Shown here: piece by piece, positions 57,741 through 64,000 of the stretch | Layout of the letters: each line of letters begins with the position of its first letter | How positions within the stretch are numbered: position 1 is the stretch's first letter | Notes under the pieces: generated by a model | Database searches by the model: none | What the model saw: the letters and a program-made list of their open reading frames with translations, nothing else | What the model was told of the DNA's origin: nothing | DNA from: Rhodoferax saidenbachensis | Lineage (GTDB): Bacteria; Pseudomonadota; Gammaproteobacteria; Burkholderiales; Burkholderiaceae_C | Direction: 5' to 3' | Assembly: GCF_001955715.1 (NCBI RefSeq) | Contig: NZ_CP019239.1 | Location: forward strand, 2,356,001-2,420,000 | DNA length: 64,000 nucleotides | Position numbers and translations under genes: made by a program

Positions 57741-58480
57741 CGCGGCGCTACCTTGCGCCACAGCAGCAGCGGACTGCGCAGCAGCATGCCGAAGAACAGG
57801 CGCGTGTGCATGCCCGAAATCAGCAGGTTGTCCCACAGCAGCTTGAAGTGCGACACACCGTCCAGCGGGTAGCTCACGCGGGTGGGTAGCGAGCGCATTG
57901 GCACACCGCGCCAGTGCAGGCGCACCAGCAGTTCGGGGTCGAAGTCCATGCGCTTGCCGATACGGGCCTGGTTGATCAGCTGAACCACGGGTGCCAGCGG
58001 GTAGACCCGAAAGCCGCACATGGAGTCGCGAATGTCTAGCGACAGCGTGTTGATCCAGACCCAGACATGCGTGGCGTAGCGGCCATACAAGCGGCCCTTG
58101 GGCACGCTGGCGTCATACAGGGGTTCGCCGCAAATCACGGTGTCCGGGTGCGCAACCGATGCGGCCAGGAACGTGGGGATGTCGGCCACATCGTGCTGGC
58201 CGTCAGCGTCAATCTGCAGCGCGTGGGTGAAGCCGCTGGCATGGGCCGCGCGCAGGCCGGCCATCATCGCCCCGCCCTTGCCCTGGTTGTGGGCCAGCCG
58301 CACCAGCTGCATTCGCGGGCCATGGCGTGTGGCCAGCTCGTCCAGCGTCTGCGCGCATTCGGCGTTGCAGCCGTCGTCCACCACCACGGCCACCAGGCCA
58401 TGGGCGTGCACGGCGTCCACCATCATGCCAATGGTCTGCGGGTGGTTGTAGCAGGGAATGACGGCAACCGGCTTATGCAT
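57737..58480 (-). CDS. family 2 glycosyltransferase (ApeJ-GT-like)
   Basis: 247 residues from the ATG at 58478-58480, with MHKPVAVIPCYNHPQTI and the GT-A acidic motif IDADGQHD (about 100). It ends in a hydrophobic stretch (about 220-245). Inverting GT2 enzymes transfer sugars from nucleotide donors; here it would glycosylate the lipid carrier of the polyene. The overlap with the ligase gene is 8 bases (ATGCATAA). Confidence 0.88.
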   Translation of the reverse strand: MHKPVAVIPCYNHPQTIGMMVDAVHAHGLVAVVVDDGCNAECAQTLDELATRHGPRMQLVRLAHNQGKGGAMMAGLRAAHASGFTHALQIDADGQHDVADIPTFLAASVAHPDTVICGEPLYDASVPKGRLYGRYATHVWVWINTLSLDIRDSMCGFRVYPLAPVVQLINQARIGKRMDFDPELLVRLHWRGVPMRSLPTRVSYPLDGVSHFKLLWDNLLISGMHTRLFFGMLLRSPLLLWRKVAPR

Positions 58481-60248
58481 GGGCGGCCTCCTGCGGCACA
58501 GTGCGGGACCACAGCGCGCGGCCACTGGAATGCGCCACCGGTTCGGCACTGCTGCCGTCCTGCGAGGTCCAGGCAAAGGCCACCGCGCACAGCTCAGGCT
58601 TGGCAAGCTGCGCCTTGTAGCTCAGGTCCAGGATCAGCGTCGTCCCCGGCGTCACAGGCCGCACAAACTTCAGGGCCTCCAGGCGCACAAAGTGCGTGGG
58701 CAAATCAAAGCATTGCTGTGCCAGCTGGATCGCCCAGTCCAGCTGCGCCACGCCCGGCAGAATCGGCGCCACATCGAAGTGGCCGGCAAATAGCACTAGG
58801 TCGGCCTCGATACGCAGGGTGGCGCGCGCTTCGGTGGCGCTGCGCAGTTGCCATTGCGGCATCGGCATGGCCGATGTGTCCAGCGGCTCCACCGGGTCAA
58901 ACAGTGCGCGCAGCAGGGCTTCGGGCGTCTTGCCCTGGGCGTTGTGCGGCAAGGCCGGTACAAAGCGCCAGCGCCTGGGCAGGGCCACGGCCTCCACCGC
59001 ACCGGCCAGGGCCTGGCGCAAGCGGTCGCCCAGCACCTTGCGGCCCTGCGCTGCCAGCAGCTGGCCGGCCTCGGTGGGCACAGCCACCACGCCCACGCGC
59101 TGGCCCACCGAGGTGGGAATCAGCAAGGCGCGCGCTTCCTTGACGAGCTGCGTGGCCAGCAGCTGCTGCTCGATCGCGTCCAGCGACACGCGCTTTTCTT
59201 CAATCTTGACGATGCGGTCGCTGCGGCCCAGCAGCACAAAGCCACCGTCCCCGCTGGCCTGCACCCGGTCGGTGGTTTCCCACCAGGCGCCGTCGGGCAG
59301 GTTGGGCGACTGCACGGCCAGGCAACCCGCGTCTTCGCGCCACTGCACGCCGGCAAAGGGTTGCCAGCTCTGGCTGGCACTGGCCGCCTGGCGCCAGGCG
59401 ATGCCACCGGTCTCGGAACTGCCGAACACCTCGGTGGGCACCAGGCCCAGTGCCTGTGCAGCGCTTTGCGAAGCCTCGAACGGCAAGGGGCCGCCCGAGG
59501 AAAACACGGCGCGCAGGCCCTGGCGTGCGCGCTGCCAATCGAGCCGGTCACCCAGGCGCTTCAAATGCGCGGGCGTGGCCACCAGCACACTGGGCGCCGG
59601 TCCCAGGTGGGCCACCATGTCTTCGGGGTACAGCAGGCGCTGGCTTGCCAGCGGGCGACCGCTGGACAGAGGCCACAAGATGTAGAACAGCAGGCCGTAG
59701 ATGTGCTGGTGCGACACCGTGGTCCAGACCGTGGGCACGGTCTCGCCGCGCAGGCGTGCACCAAAGGTGGCCTCCAGCGTGGCCACTTCGGCCAGCAACT
59801 GGTGAAGCGCCTTGTCGATGGCCTGCGGCTGGCCTTGCGAGCCCGAGGTGAAGACCTGAAGCCGGGTGTGCTGCGGGTGCAGGGCCTGCAGGGCTGCGGT
59901 GGGTGCAACAGCACCGGCTTCGGGCTGCAGGCCGCCCGGCAGGTCGCCGGCCAGGGCACAGCCCCTGTGCTGCAACTGGTGCACGGTTTCGGGAAGCGCG
60001 TCGCCCGGCAGCAGCACGGTTTTTCCGGCATGCCAGGCACCCAGCAGCGCGGCCGCAAACTCCAGCGGGTCGTTCAGGTACAGCGCCCATTCGGTCTGTG
60101 CTTGTGGCGCCAGCAGTGCGTGCCAGTGGCCGATGCGCACCAGCAGATCGGCGTGGCTGGCCAGGCTGCCGTCGGCGCGCCGTGCCACCGGTCGCAAGGC
60201 ACTGGGAGGCTGGGTCGCCAGCGTGGCAAGCGACCAGAAATCAGCCAT
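58473..60248 (-). CDS. acyl-ACP ligase fused to hotdog dehydratase (ApeH-ApeI)
   Basis: 591 residues. The first 450 or so are an ANL adenylating enzyme with the P-loop TSGSQGQPQA (134-143) and LLGRSDRIVKIEEKRVS in the C-subdomain, expected to activate an aromatic acid and load it on ACP. Residues about 487-591 are a FabA/FabZ-like hotdog with the catalytic His490 in GHFDVAPILPGVAQLDW, matching ApeI. In E. coli these are two genes. Its ATG overlaps the membrane-protein stop by 8 bases. Confidence 0.87.
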   Translation of the reverse strand: MADFWSLATLATQPPSALRPVARRADGSLASHADLLVRIGHWHALLAPQAQTEWALYLNDPLEFAAALLGAWHAGKTVLLPGDALPETVHQLQHRGCALAGDLPGGLQPEAGAVAPTAALQALHPQHTRLQVFTSGSQGQPQAIDKALHQLLAEVATLEATFGARLRGETVPTVWTTVSHQHIYGLLFYILWPLSSGRPLASQRLLYPEDMVAHLGPAPSVLVATPAHLKRLGDRLDWQRARQGLRAVFSSGGPLPFEASQSAAQALGLVPTEVFGSSETGGIAWRQAASASQSWQPFAGVQWREDAGCLAVQSPNLPDGAWWETTDRVQASGDGGFVLLGRSDRIVKIEEKRVSLDAIEQQLLATQLVKEARALLIPTSVGQRVGVVAVPTEAGQLLAAQGRKVLGDRLRQALAGAVEAVALPRRWRFVPALPHNAQGKTPEALLRALFDPVEPLDTSAMPMPQWQLRSATEARATLRIEADLVLFAGHFDVAPILPGVAQLDWAIQLAQQCFDLPTHFVRLEALKFVRPVTPGTTLILDLSYKAQLAKPELCAVAFAWTSQDGSSAEPVAHSSGRALWSRTVPQEAAHA

Positions 60249-60825
60249 GCACCACCAGCTCTGGCGCCGCTGCAGCCAGCTGGTTGCGCCTCAGGCGCCG
60301 GCGCACCAGCCACTCGGCCCCACCCAGCAGACCCATCAGGCCATAGGCGATGAGGCCGTTGTACAGCGTCCAGACCGCGTCCGACGCCCACAGGGCCGTA
60401 GCCAGTGCCATGGAGCCATTCACCAAAAAGAAGGCCAGCCAGACCTTGGTCACCGTGCGGGTGTAGGCCACGCCGTCAGCGGGCAGCTCCGGCTCGCGCA
60501 GCCGCGCGATGCGCTCGACCACGGTGGGCGGGTAGACCAGGCTGATGGCAAACAGCACAGCCAGACAGAGATTCACGCCCACCGGATACAGCTTCAGGGG
60601 CAACCAGGCATTGCTGAGCCAGGTCAGCGTGGCCAGCAGCAGGGCCGCGCCCACCAGGGCCCAGTTTTCGGCCGCTGGTTTGAGCACCAGCCGCACCAGG
60701 CCCATGAGCAGCAGAATGGCGGCAAACCAGCGCGGCTCGAAATGACCCAGGCCCAGGTACACCAGCAAGGGGTAGGCCACGGTCACCGCGGCCAGCACGA
60801 TGCCGGCCAGGCGCTCTTTAGACAT
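60241..60825 (-). CDS. COG4648-type membrane protein (ApeG-like)
   Basis: 194 residues from the ATG at 60823-60825, which overlaps the ACP stop (ATGTCTAA). Five or six hydrophobic helices span the protein, with a charged tail (RRRLRRNQ). It belongs to a family seen in aryl polyene and similar type II PKS loci; a role in membrane organisation of the pathway is inferred. Function unknown. Confidence 0.82.
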   Translation of the reverse strand: MSKERLAGIVLAAVTVAYPLLVYLGLGHFEPRWFAAILLLMGLVRLVLKPAAENWALVGAALLLATLTWLSNAWLPLKLYPVGVNLCLAVLFAISLVYPPTVVERIARLREPELPADGVAYTRTVTKVWLAFFLVNGSMALATALWASDAVWTLYNGLIAYGLMGLLGGAEWLVRRRLRRNQLAAAAPELVVHG

Positions 60826-61081
60826 TCGCAGGCGCATCGCCCGAGACCAGCAACTGGATCGCATCGACCACGTCGCCAATCGTGCGCACCGACTTGAAGG
60901 CTTCGGGCTGCATGCGCCGGCCCACCAGGGGCTTGAGTTGCACGATCAGGTCCACCGCGTCGATGCTGTCGATGTCCAGGTCATCGCGCAGGCGCGCTTC
61001 GGGCACGACGCGGTCGGCATCGATGTCGAAGACCTCGCTCATGATGTCCTTGATGCGTTGCAGGATTTCTTCATTGGTCAT
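60818..61081 (-). CDS. acyl carrier protein 1 (ApeF-like)
   Basis: 87 residues with the phosphopantetheine attachment Ser39 in DIDSIDAVDL. It carries growing or starter acyl chains in the type II PKS. The second ACP is encoded just upstream with a 21-base gap. Two ACPs, one possibly reserved for the aryl starter, are standard in aryl polyene loci. Confidence 0.9.
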   Translation of the reverse strand: MTNEEILQRIKDIMSEVFDIDADRVVPEARLRDDLDIDSIDAVDLIVQLKPLVGRRMQPEAFKSVRTIGDVVDAIQLLVSGDAPANV

Positions 61082-61102
61082 GGCGTGTCACCGGAGGATT
61101 GC

Positions 61103-61375
61103 TTATTGGGTTCGTTGCGCGTGCACAAAGGCGGCCAGCGCGCGTACGCTGCCGAAGTGGGCGCGTGTCTCTTCAGAGTCGGAGGCCACGGTCACGCCGT
61201 AGCGCTTTTGCAGCGCCAGGCCGAGTTCCAGCGCGTCGATGGAGTCCAGCCCCAGGCCTTTGACAAACAGGGGCTCGGCGCTGTCGATGTCCGACACGGC
61301 AATGTCTTCCAACGCCAGCGACTGGATAATGATGTCCTTGATTTCAAGCTCCAGCGCTTGCAGGGTGTCGGTCAT
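61103..61375 (-). CDS. acyl carrier protein 2 (ApeE-like)
   Basis: 90 residues with attachment Ser45 in GLGLDSIDALEL and an acidic helix II. It overlaps the acyltransferase gene by 32 bases. Together with the 60818 ACP it should be the substrate of the transferase at 47855-48604. Confidence 0.9.
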   Translation of the reverse strand: MTDTLQALELEIKDIIIQSLALEDIAVSDIDSAEPLFVKGLGLDSIDALELGLALQKRYGVTVASDSEETRAHFGSVRALAAFVHAQRTQ

Positions 61376-62153
61376 TGCGAATCTCCGCGGTAAAAAATTG
61401 AATCAAATGCTCCGACAGGCGGCGCGCAGCGAGGGCTTCGCTGGGACAGTCCGCCACCAGGGCGGCCACTTTCAGGTCGTCATGCACTTCGATGGACAGG
61501 TGCGGACGCTGGGGCGGTATTTTCCACCACGGCACACCCTTGGCCAGGAAGGACTGGTCGCAGTGGATCAGCACGGGCGTGACATCCAGCTTGCAACGCA
61601 CCGCCAGGTTGGCCGCGCCACGCTCCAGGCGCGGCGGAAAACCGGCCTCGGGGGTGCGTGTGCCTTCGGGAAAAATGATCAGGTTGTTGCCGGACTGCAG
61701 GGAGGCATGGCAACGGTCTATCAGCACGGCACCGGCATCGTTGCAGATATAGCCCGCCGTCTGCACCGCGCCACGGGTGGACGGGTTGCGCAGCAGCTGC
61801 GCCTTGACGATGCAGTCGGCCCGCTCGATCAGCGAGATCAGGAACACCACATCGATCAGCGTCGGGTGGTTGGCCAGCACCAGCAGGCCACTGCGCTGGA
61901 GCTTCTCCAGGCCGCGCAGGTCGTAGGTGAAGATGCCCAGCCCGTGCATCAGGCCCACAAAAAGCTTGAACAGACGCTGAATCAGGGCCTTGGCCAGCAG
62001 GCTGCGCCGCGCCGGCTGCGGCACCACGAGCGACAGCACGGGAAAGACCACCGCCCATAGCAACAGGCCACCAATGCCAAACAGCGTGAAACTCAAGGCC
62101 GTGGCGCACAGGCGCCAGACATAACCCAGGCGGTTAGCTACGAACTCAAGCAT
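61344..62153 (-). CDS. PlsC-type acyltransferase (ApeD-like)
   Basis: 269 residues from the ATG at 62151-62153, which overlaps the upstream stop by 8 bases (ATGCTTGA). A membrane helix (about 14-45) leads to the acyltransferase motif HPTLID (His96 to Asp101), then FPEGTRTPE (about 178). It is of the 1-acylglycerol-3-phosphate acyltransferase type. It would build the glycerolipid anchor of the pigment, based on context. Confidence 0.87.
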   Translation of the reverse strand: MLEFVANRLGYVWRLCATALSFTLFGIGGLLLWAVVFPVLSLVVPQPARRSLLAKALIQRLFKLFVGLMHGLGIFTYDLRGLEKLQRSGLLVLANHPTLIDVVFLISLIERADCIVKAQLLRNPSTRGAVQTAGYICNDAGAVLIDRCHASLQSGNNLIIFPEGTRTPEAGFPPRLERGAANLAVRCKLDVTPVLIHCDQSFLAKGVPWWKIPPQRPHLSIEVHDDLKVAALVADCPSEALAARRLSEHLIQFFTAEIRNDRHPASAGA

Positions 62154-62946
62154 GCGCACTCCAGGTCCACTGGCTGCCGGGGCGGTCCTGGCGTTGCAGG
62201 CTGGCGTCGGTATGTCCACCTGCCTGTACTTCCGGCTGCGCCATCTGCTGCAGCACATGGCGCAACACGGCCAGGCCAGAGGGCCAGGCGGCAGGAGTCG
62301 CATCGGCACTGTGATCGATGGGATCAGAAGGCACATCCACGCGGACCCGCACCAACGGCCGCGATGCCACCGGTTTGCTGATGCGCCAGCACCAGGCGTA
62401 TTCGGCCAGTGCTTCGTCATGGAACACGCGGTAGTGCTGCGGTAGCGGTGCTTCGTAAAAAACGATCAGAACGTCGGGCGCACCATCGGCCAGCAGCGCG
62501 GCGGCCTCGACCAGTGCAGCCCCGACGCTGGCGCGACCGGCGCTGACCGCCAGCGCGTTGCCGGTGTGCCCGCGTGCAATGCCGTAGACCGCAGAGAAGG
62601 CGTTGTGCACCGACAGGCTAAAGGCCGTGGGCGACAGGGACTGGCCCTGCACCAGTTCTTTCAACAATGTGAGCGTATGTGCGGCATCGCCGTAGCGGGA
62701 CGCAAAAACCAGGGGGGCGGAGTCGGGCTGCTGCTGGCACCACCAGGCGACCTGGCAGGCATAACGGCCCAGCGGGCTGAGCCGGCGGCGCATCATGGCC
62801 GGCATCTCGGTCAGGGCCGGTGCGGCTTGCGCGTCAATGGTGGGAAGCTGGGGTGGCCGGGCGGCCCAGTCCAGCCAGTCCTGCTGATTGCCGAGGCCTG
62901 CCGCGTAGGCAGACCAATCAAGAACGGTGAACTCAAACTCCAACAT
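62146..62946 (-). CDS. ketosynthase-like chain length factor (ApeC-like)
   Basis: 266 residues from the ATG at 62944-62946, where AAGGA precedes; an ATG at 62985 is an alternative. It is a shortened thiolase-fold protein: where a ketosynthase would have its nucleophilic Cys it reads VSAGRASVG (about 134-142), so it is not a condensing enzyme by itself. In E. coli ApeC forms a complex with ApeO like a chain length factor. First gene of the aryl polyene operon. Confidence 0.85.
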   Translation of the reverse strand: MLEFEFTVLDWSAYAAGLGNQQDWLDWAARPPQLPTIDAQAAPALTEMPAMMRRRLSPLGRYACQVAWWCQQQPDSAPLVFASRYGDAAHTLTLLKELVQGQSLSPTAFSLSVHNAFSAVYGIARGHTGNALAVSAGRASVGAALVEAAALLADGAPDVLIVFYEAPLPQHYRVFHDEALAEYAWCWRISKPVASRPLVRVRVDVPSDPIDHSADATPAAWPSGLAVLRHVLQQMAQPEVQAGGHTDASLQRQDRPGSQWTWSAHA

Positions 62947-63058
62947 GCCTGCGTCCTTGGTATTCCCAAAAGGTATTTGCTCCATTTGGTGAGAACTGTT
63001 TTTTTGTTGCTCTGCACCCCTCCCCAAACAGACGCCTCAAGCACGTATTCGGTGAAGC

Positions 63059-63064
63059 ATTATA
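63059..63064 (-). promoter_or_regulatory. -10 box candidate for the APE operon
   Basis: A perfect TATAAT on the minus strand 113 bases before the first APE gene, in the 262-base spacer. No -35 hexamer is visible at 16-18 bases, which would suit an activator-controlled promoter. The remaining spacer has a long run of A residues on the minus strand near 62999-63005 and the hairpin at 63151. Confidence 0.4.
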
Positions 63065-63150
63065 TTTGCTTAAGGTGTCCGGCCCCGCGCAGACTGCGCC
63101 TTGCACGGCAGGACGCCCAGGGCAGGCCGCCAGGCGGAACAGCCGAACCA

Positions 63151-63168
63151 GGCACCCTCAAGGGTGCC
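63151..63168. terminator. hairpin between DUF4410 gene and APE operon
   Basis: Perfect 7-bp stem GGCACCC/GGGTGCC with a 4-base loop, 41 bases past the DUF4410 stop. No T run follows on either strand. A second small stem, CCGCC/GGCGG, lies at 63127-63137. Together they could end DUF4410 transcription before the pigment operon. Confidence 0.4.
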
Positions 63169-63208
63169 GGGATCTGTGTGGATCTGCGCTCCAGAATATG
63201 GCGCTGCC

Positions 63209-63796
63209 TCAATTGGGTGCAACAGCCTTTTCGTCCGCACCAGTGGGACCACCCTGTGCACGCGCGTAGTTGCCAATGACATAGTTGCTGGCCAGTTGCG
63301 CGACACGGGTCAGCATCAGGTTGTCATGCACGCCCACAACGAACCCGGCAGACCAGGCGTCAGCGCGCTGGAAGAATTCGGGAGCGGCGACTTCGCGGCC
63401 AGCGGCGTCACGGATATTGAGCCGCAACAGCACGCCGGAGCTGCCCGCCAGAGGGCCCAGCAGTACGCGTTTGGCGCCATGCTGGAAGGCCATCTCCTCA
63501 ATCACGGGCTCGATGGTCAGCGTACGGCCATTGGCGGGGCGGGCATTCCACTCGTCCAGCGAGCGCGCAAGATTCTTCTTCAGGTTCTCGTCAATCTTGG
63601 CCAGGCCCGACGCGTCGCCCTTGGTGCCGGCCTTGAAAACCACGGTCTTTAGTTCGATCTTGCCGAAAGCGGAGAACGCTTCCTTGGGCGGCGGATTCTG
63701 TGTGCTGGACGCCTTGATGCTGGTGGCACAGCCCTGAACTGCAAGCAAAGTCACCACACCGACCGCCACACTGAAAAACCGAGCGAAACTCTTCAT
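63209..63796 (-). CDS. DUF4410 family lipoprotein
   Basis: 195 residues with a lipoprotein signal ending at VQGC (Cys23) and a single mature domain matching DUF4410, characterised by LTIEPVIEEMA and the glycine-rich C-terminal GFVVGVHD. The family is an envelope lipoprotein of unknown role. A GGGAG site precedes the ATG. It is on the same strand as the pigment operon but separated by hairpins, so it is probably not part of it. Confidence 0.78.
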   Translation of the reverse strand: MKSFARFFSVAVGVVTLLAVQGCATSIKASSTQNPPPKEAFSAFGKIELKTVVFKAGTKGDASGLAKIDENLKKNLARSLDEWNARPANGRTLTIEPVIEEMAFQHGAKRVLLGPLAGSSGVLLRLNIRDAAGREVAAPEFFQRADAWSAGFVVGVHDNLMLTRVAQLASNYVIGNYARAQGGPTGADEKAVAPN

Positions 63797-63915
63797 GCCT
63801 ACTCCCTGAATATTTGTAAAGGTGGCGATCCTAACCTACGCAAAACAGACTGCAGATTGGTCGCTCCATACGGTAGCGCAGTGATTGCCCCATCTGCACT
63901 CAGCGTCTGCCGCTC

Positions 63916-64000
63916 TCAATAGGTGAAGGACGGACAGGGCTCGGGTTCGAGCGCAGTCTGCCGACCGCCCTCTTCCGGCGTGGTCCGGAAAACCGTGCAT
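63916..64000 (-). CDS. possible 3' end of a gene off the right edge
   Basis: An open frame with mostly G/C third positions runs from the right edge to a TGA at 63916-63918; the visible tail ends EPEPCPSFTY. It is too short to identify and may not be real. 63797-63915 shows no gene. Confidence 0.3.
   Translation of the reverse strand, partial: CTVFRTTPEEGGRQTALEPEPCPSFTY

Noticed and set aside
57741..58019. N-terminal extension of the acyltransferase by 93 residues
   Set aside because: It overlaps the glycosyltransferase gene and has antisense-like residues; the ATGA overlap at 57737-57740 gives a better start.

Overview
The window is dense, high-GC, mostly minus-strand chromosomal DNA. Gene order (ndk-rlmN-pilW-rodZ-ispG-hisS-yfgM-bamB-der-hfq-hflX-hflK-hflC-yjeT-hisZ-purA), the odhA-odhB-lpd cluster and the protein sequences point to a betaproteobacterium, most likely Comamonadaceae near Rhodoferax. 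That placement is inference from family resemblance; no rRNA gene is present. No tRNA, rRNA, CRISPR array, insertion sequence or prophage gene was seen. No gene-free stretch exceeds about 300 bases; the longest are 32715-32985 and 62947-63208.

Region by region: 1-16678 (minus) is a run of housekeeping genes for nucleotide, histidine and isoprenoid metabolism, RNA modification, envelope assembly and the HflKC/HflX/Hfq quality-control group, preceded by scpB-rluB. 16795-23421 holds rluD divergent from bamD, a DinG/YoaA-type helicase with a DUF465 protein, a PP2C phosphatase, a secreted coiled-coil protein and zapE. 23498-29146 is the 2-oxoglutarate dehydrogenase operon. 29348-36258 carries prpE, an isochorismatase-family hydrolase, a TetR regulator, an NlpC/P60 peptidase, an RhlE-type helicase and a GlpQ-type phosphodiesterase. 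36506-47053 is more accessory: a SNF2-type helicase, a FitAB toxin-antitoxin pair with a clear operator/promoter, a 2H phosphoesterase, a YHYH-domain protein next to a diguanylate cyclase, a LysR/SDR divergent pair, a small unknown protein, a methyltransferase and a fragment resembling RsmH.

47160-62946 is an aryl polyene (APE/xanthomonadin-type) pigment locus. Sixteen consecutive minus-strand genes from 62946 to 49087 run head to tail, nearly all overlapping or abutting: a Cys-less ketosynthase partner, acyltransferase, two acyl carrier proteins, a membrane protein, an acyl-ACP ligase fused to a dehydratase, glycosyltransferase, LpxL-type acyltransferase, a 43-codon frame, thioesterase, LolA-like carrier, MMPL exporter, DUF3261 lipoprotein, ketosynthase, dehydratase, ketoreductase and a second ketosynthase. 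A secreted unknown protein and a phosphopantetheinyl transferase follow; a methyltransferase converges on them. The type II PKS would extend an aryl starter into a polyene, attach it to a lipid through the acyl/glycosyl transferases and move it outward through the carrier and exporter. No aromatic ammonia-lyase or chorismatase for the starter is in the window.

Other signals worth attention are a degenerate dispersed repeat in four intergenic sites with look-alikes inside prpE, odhB and possibly bamB, a probable leaderless mRNA for the NlpC/P60 gene, and the TGATATCA operator in front of fitAB.
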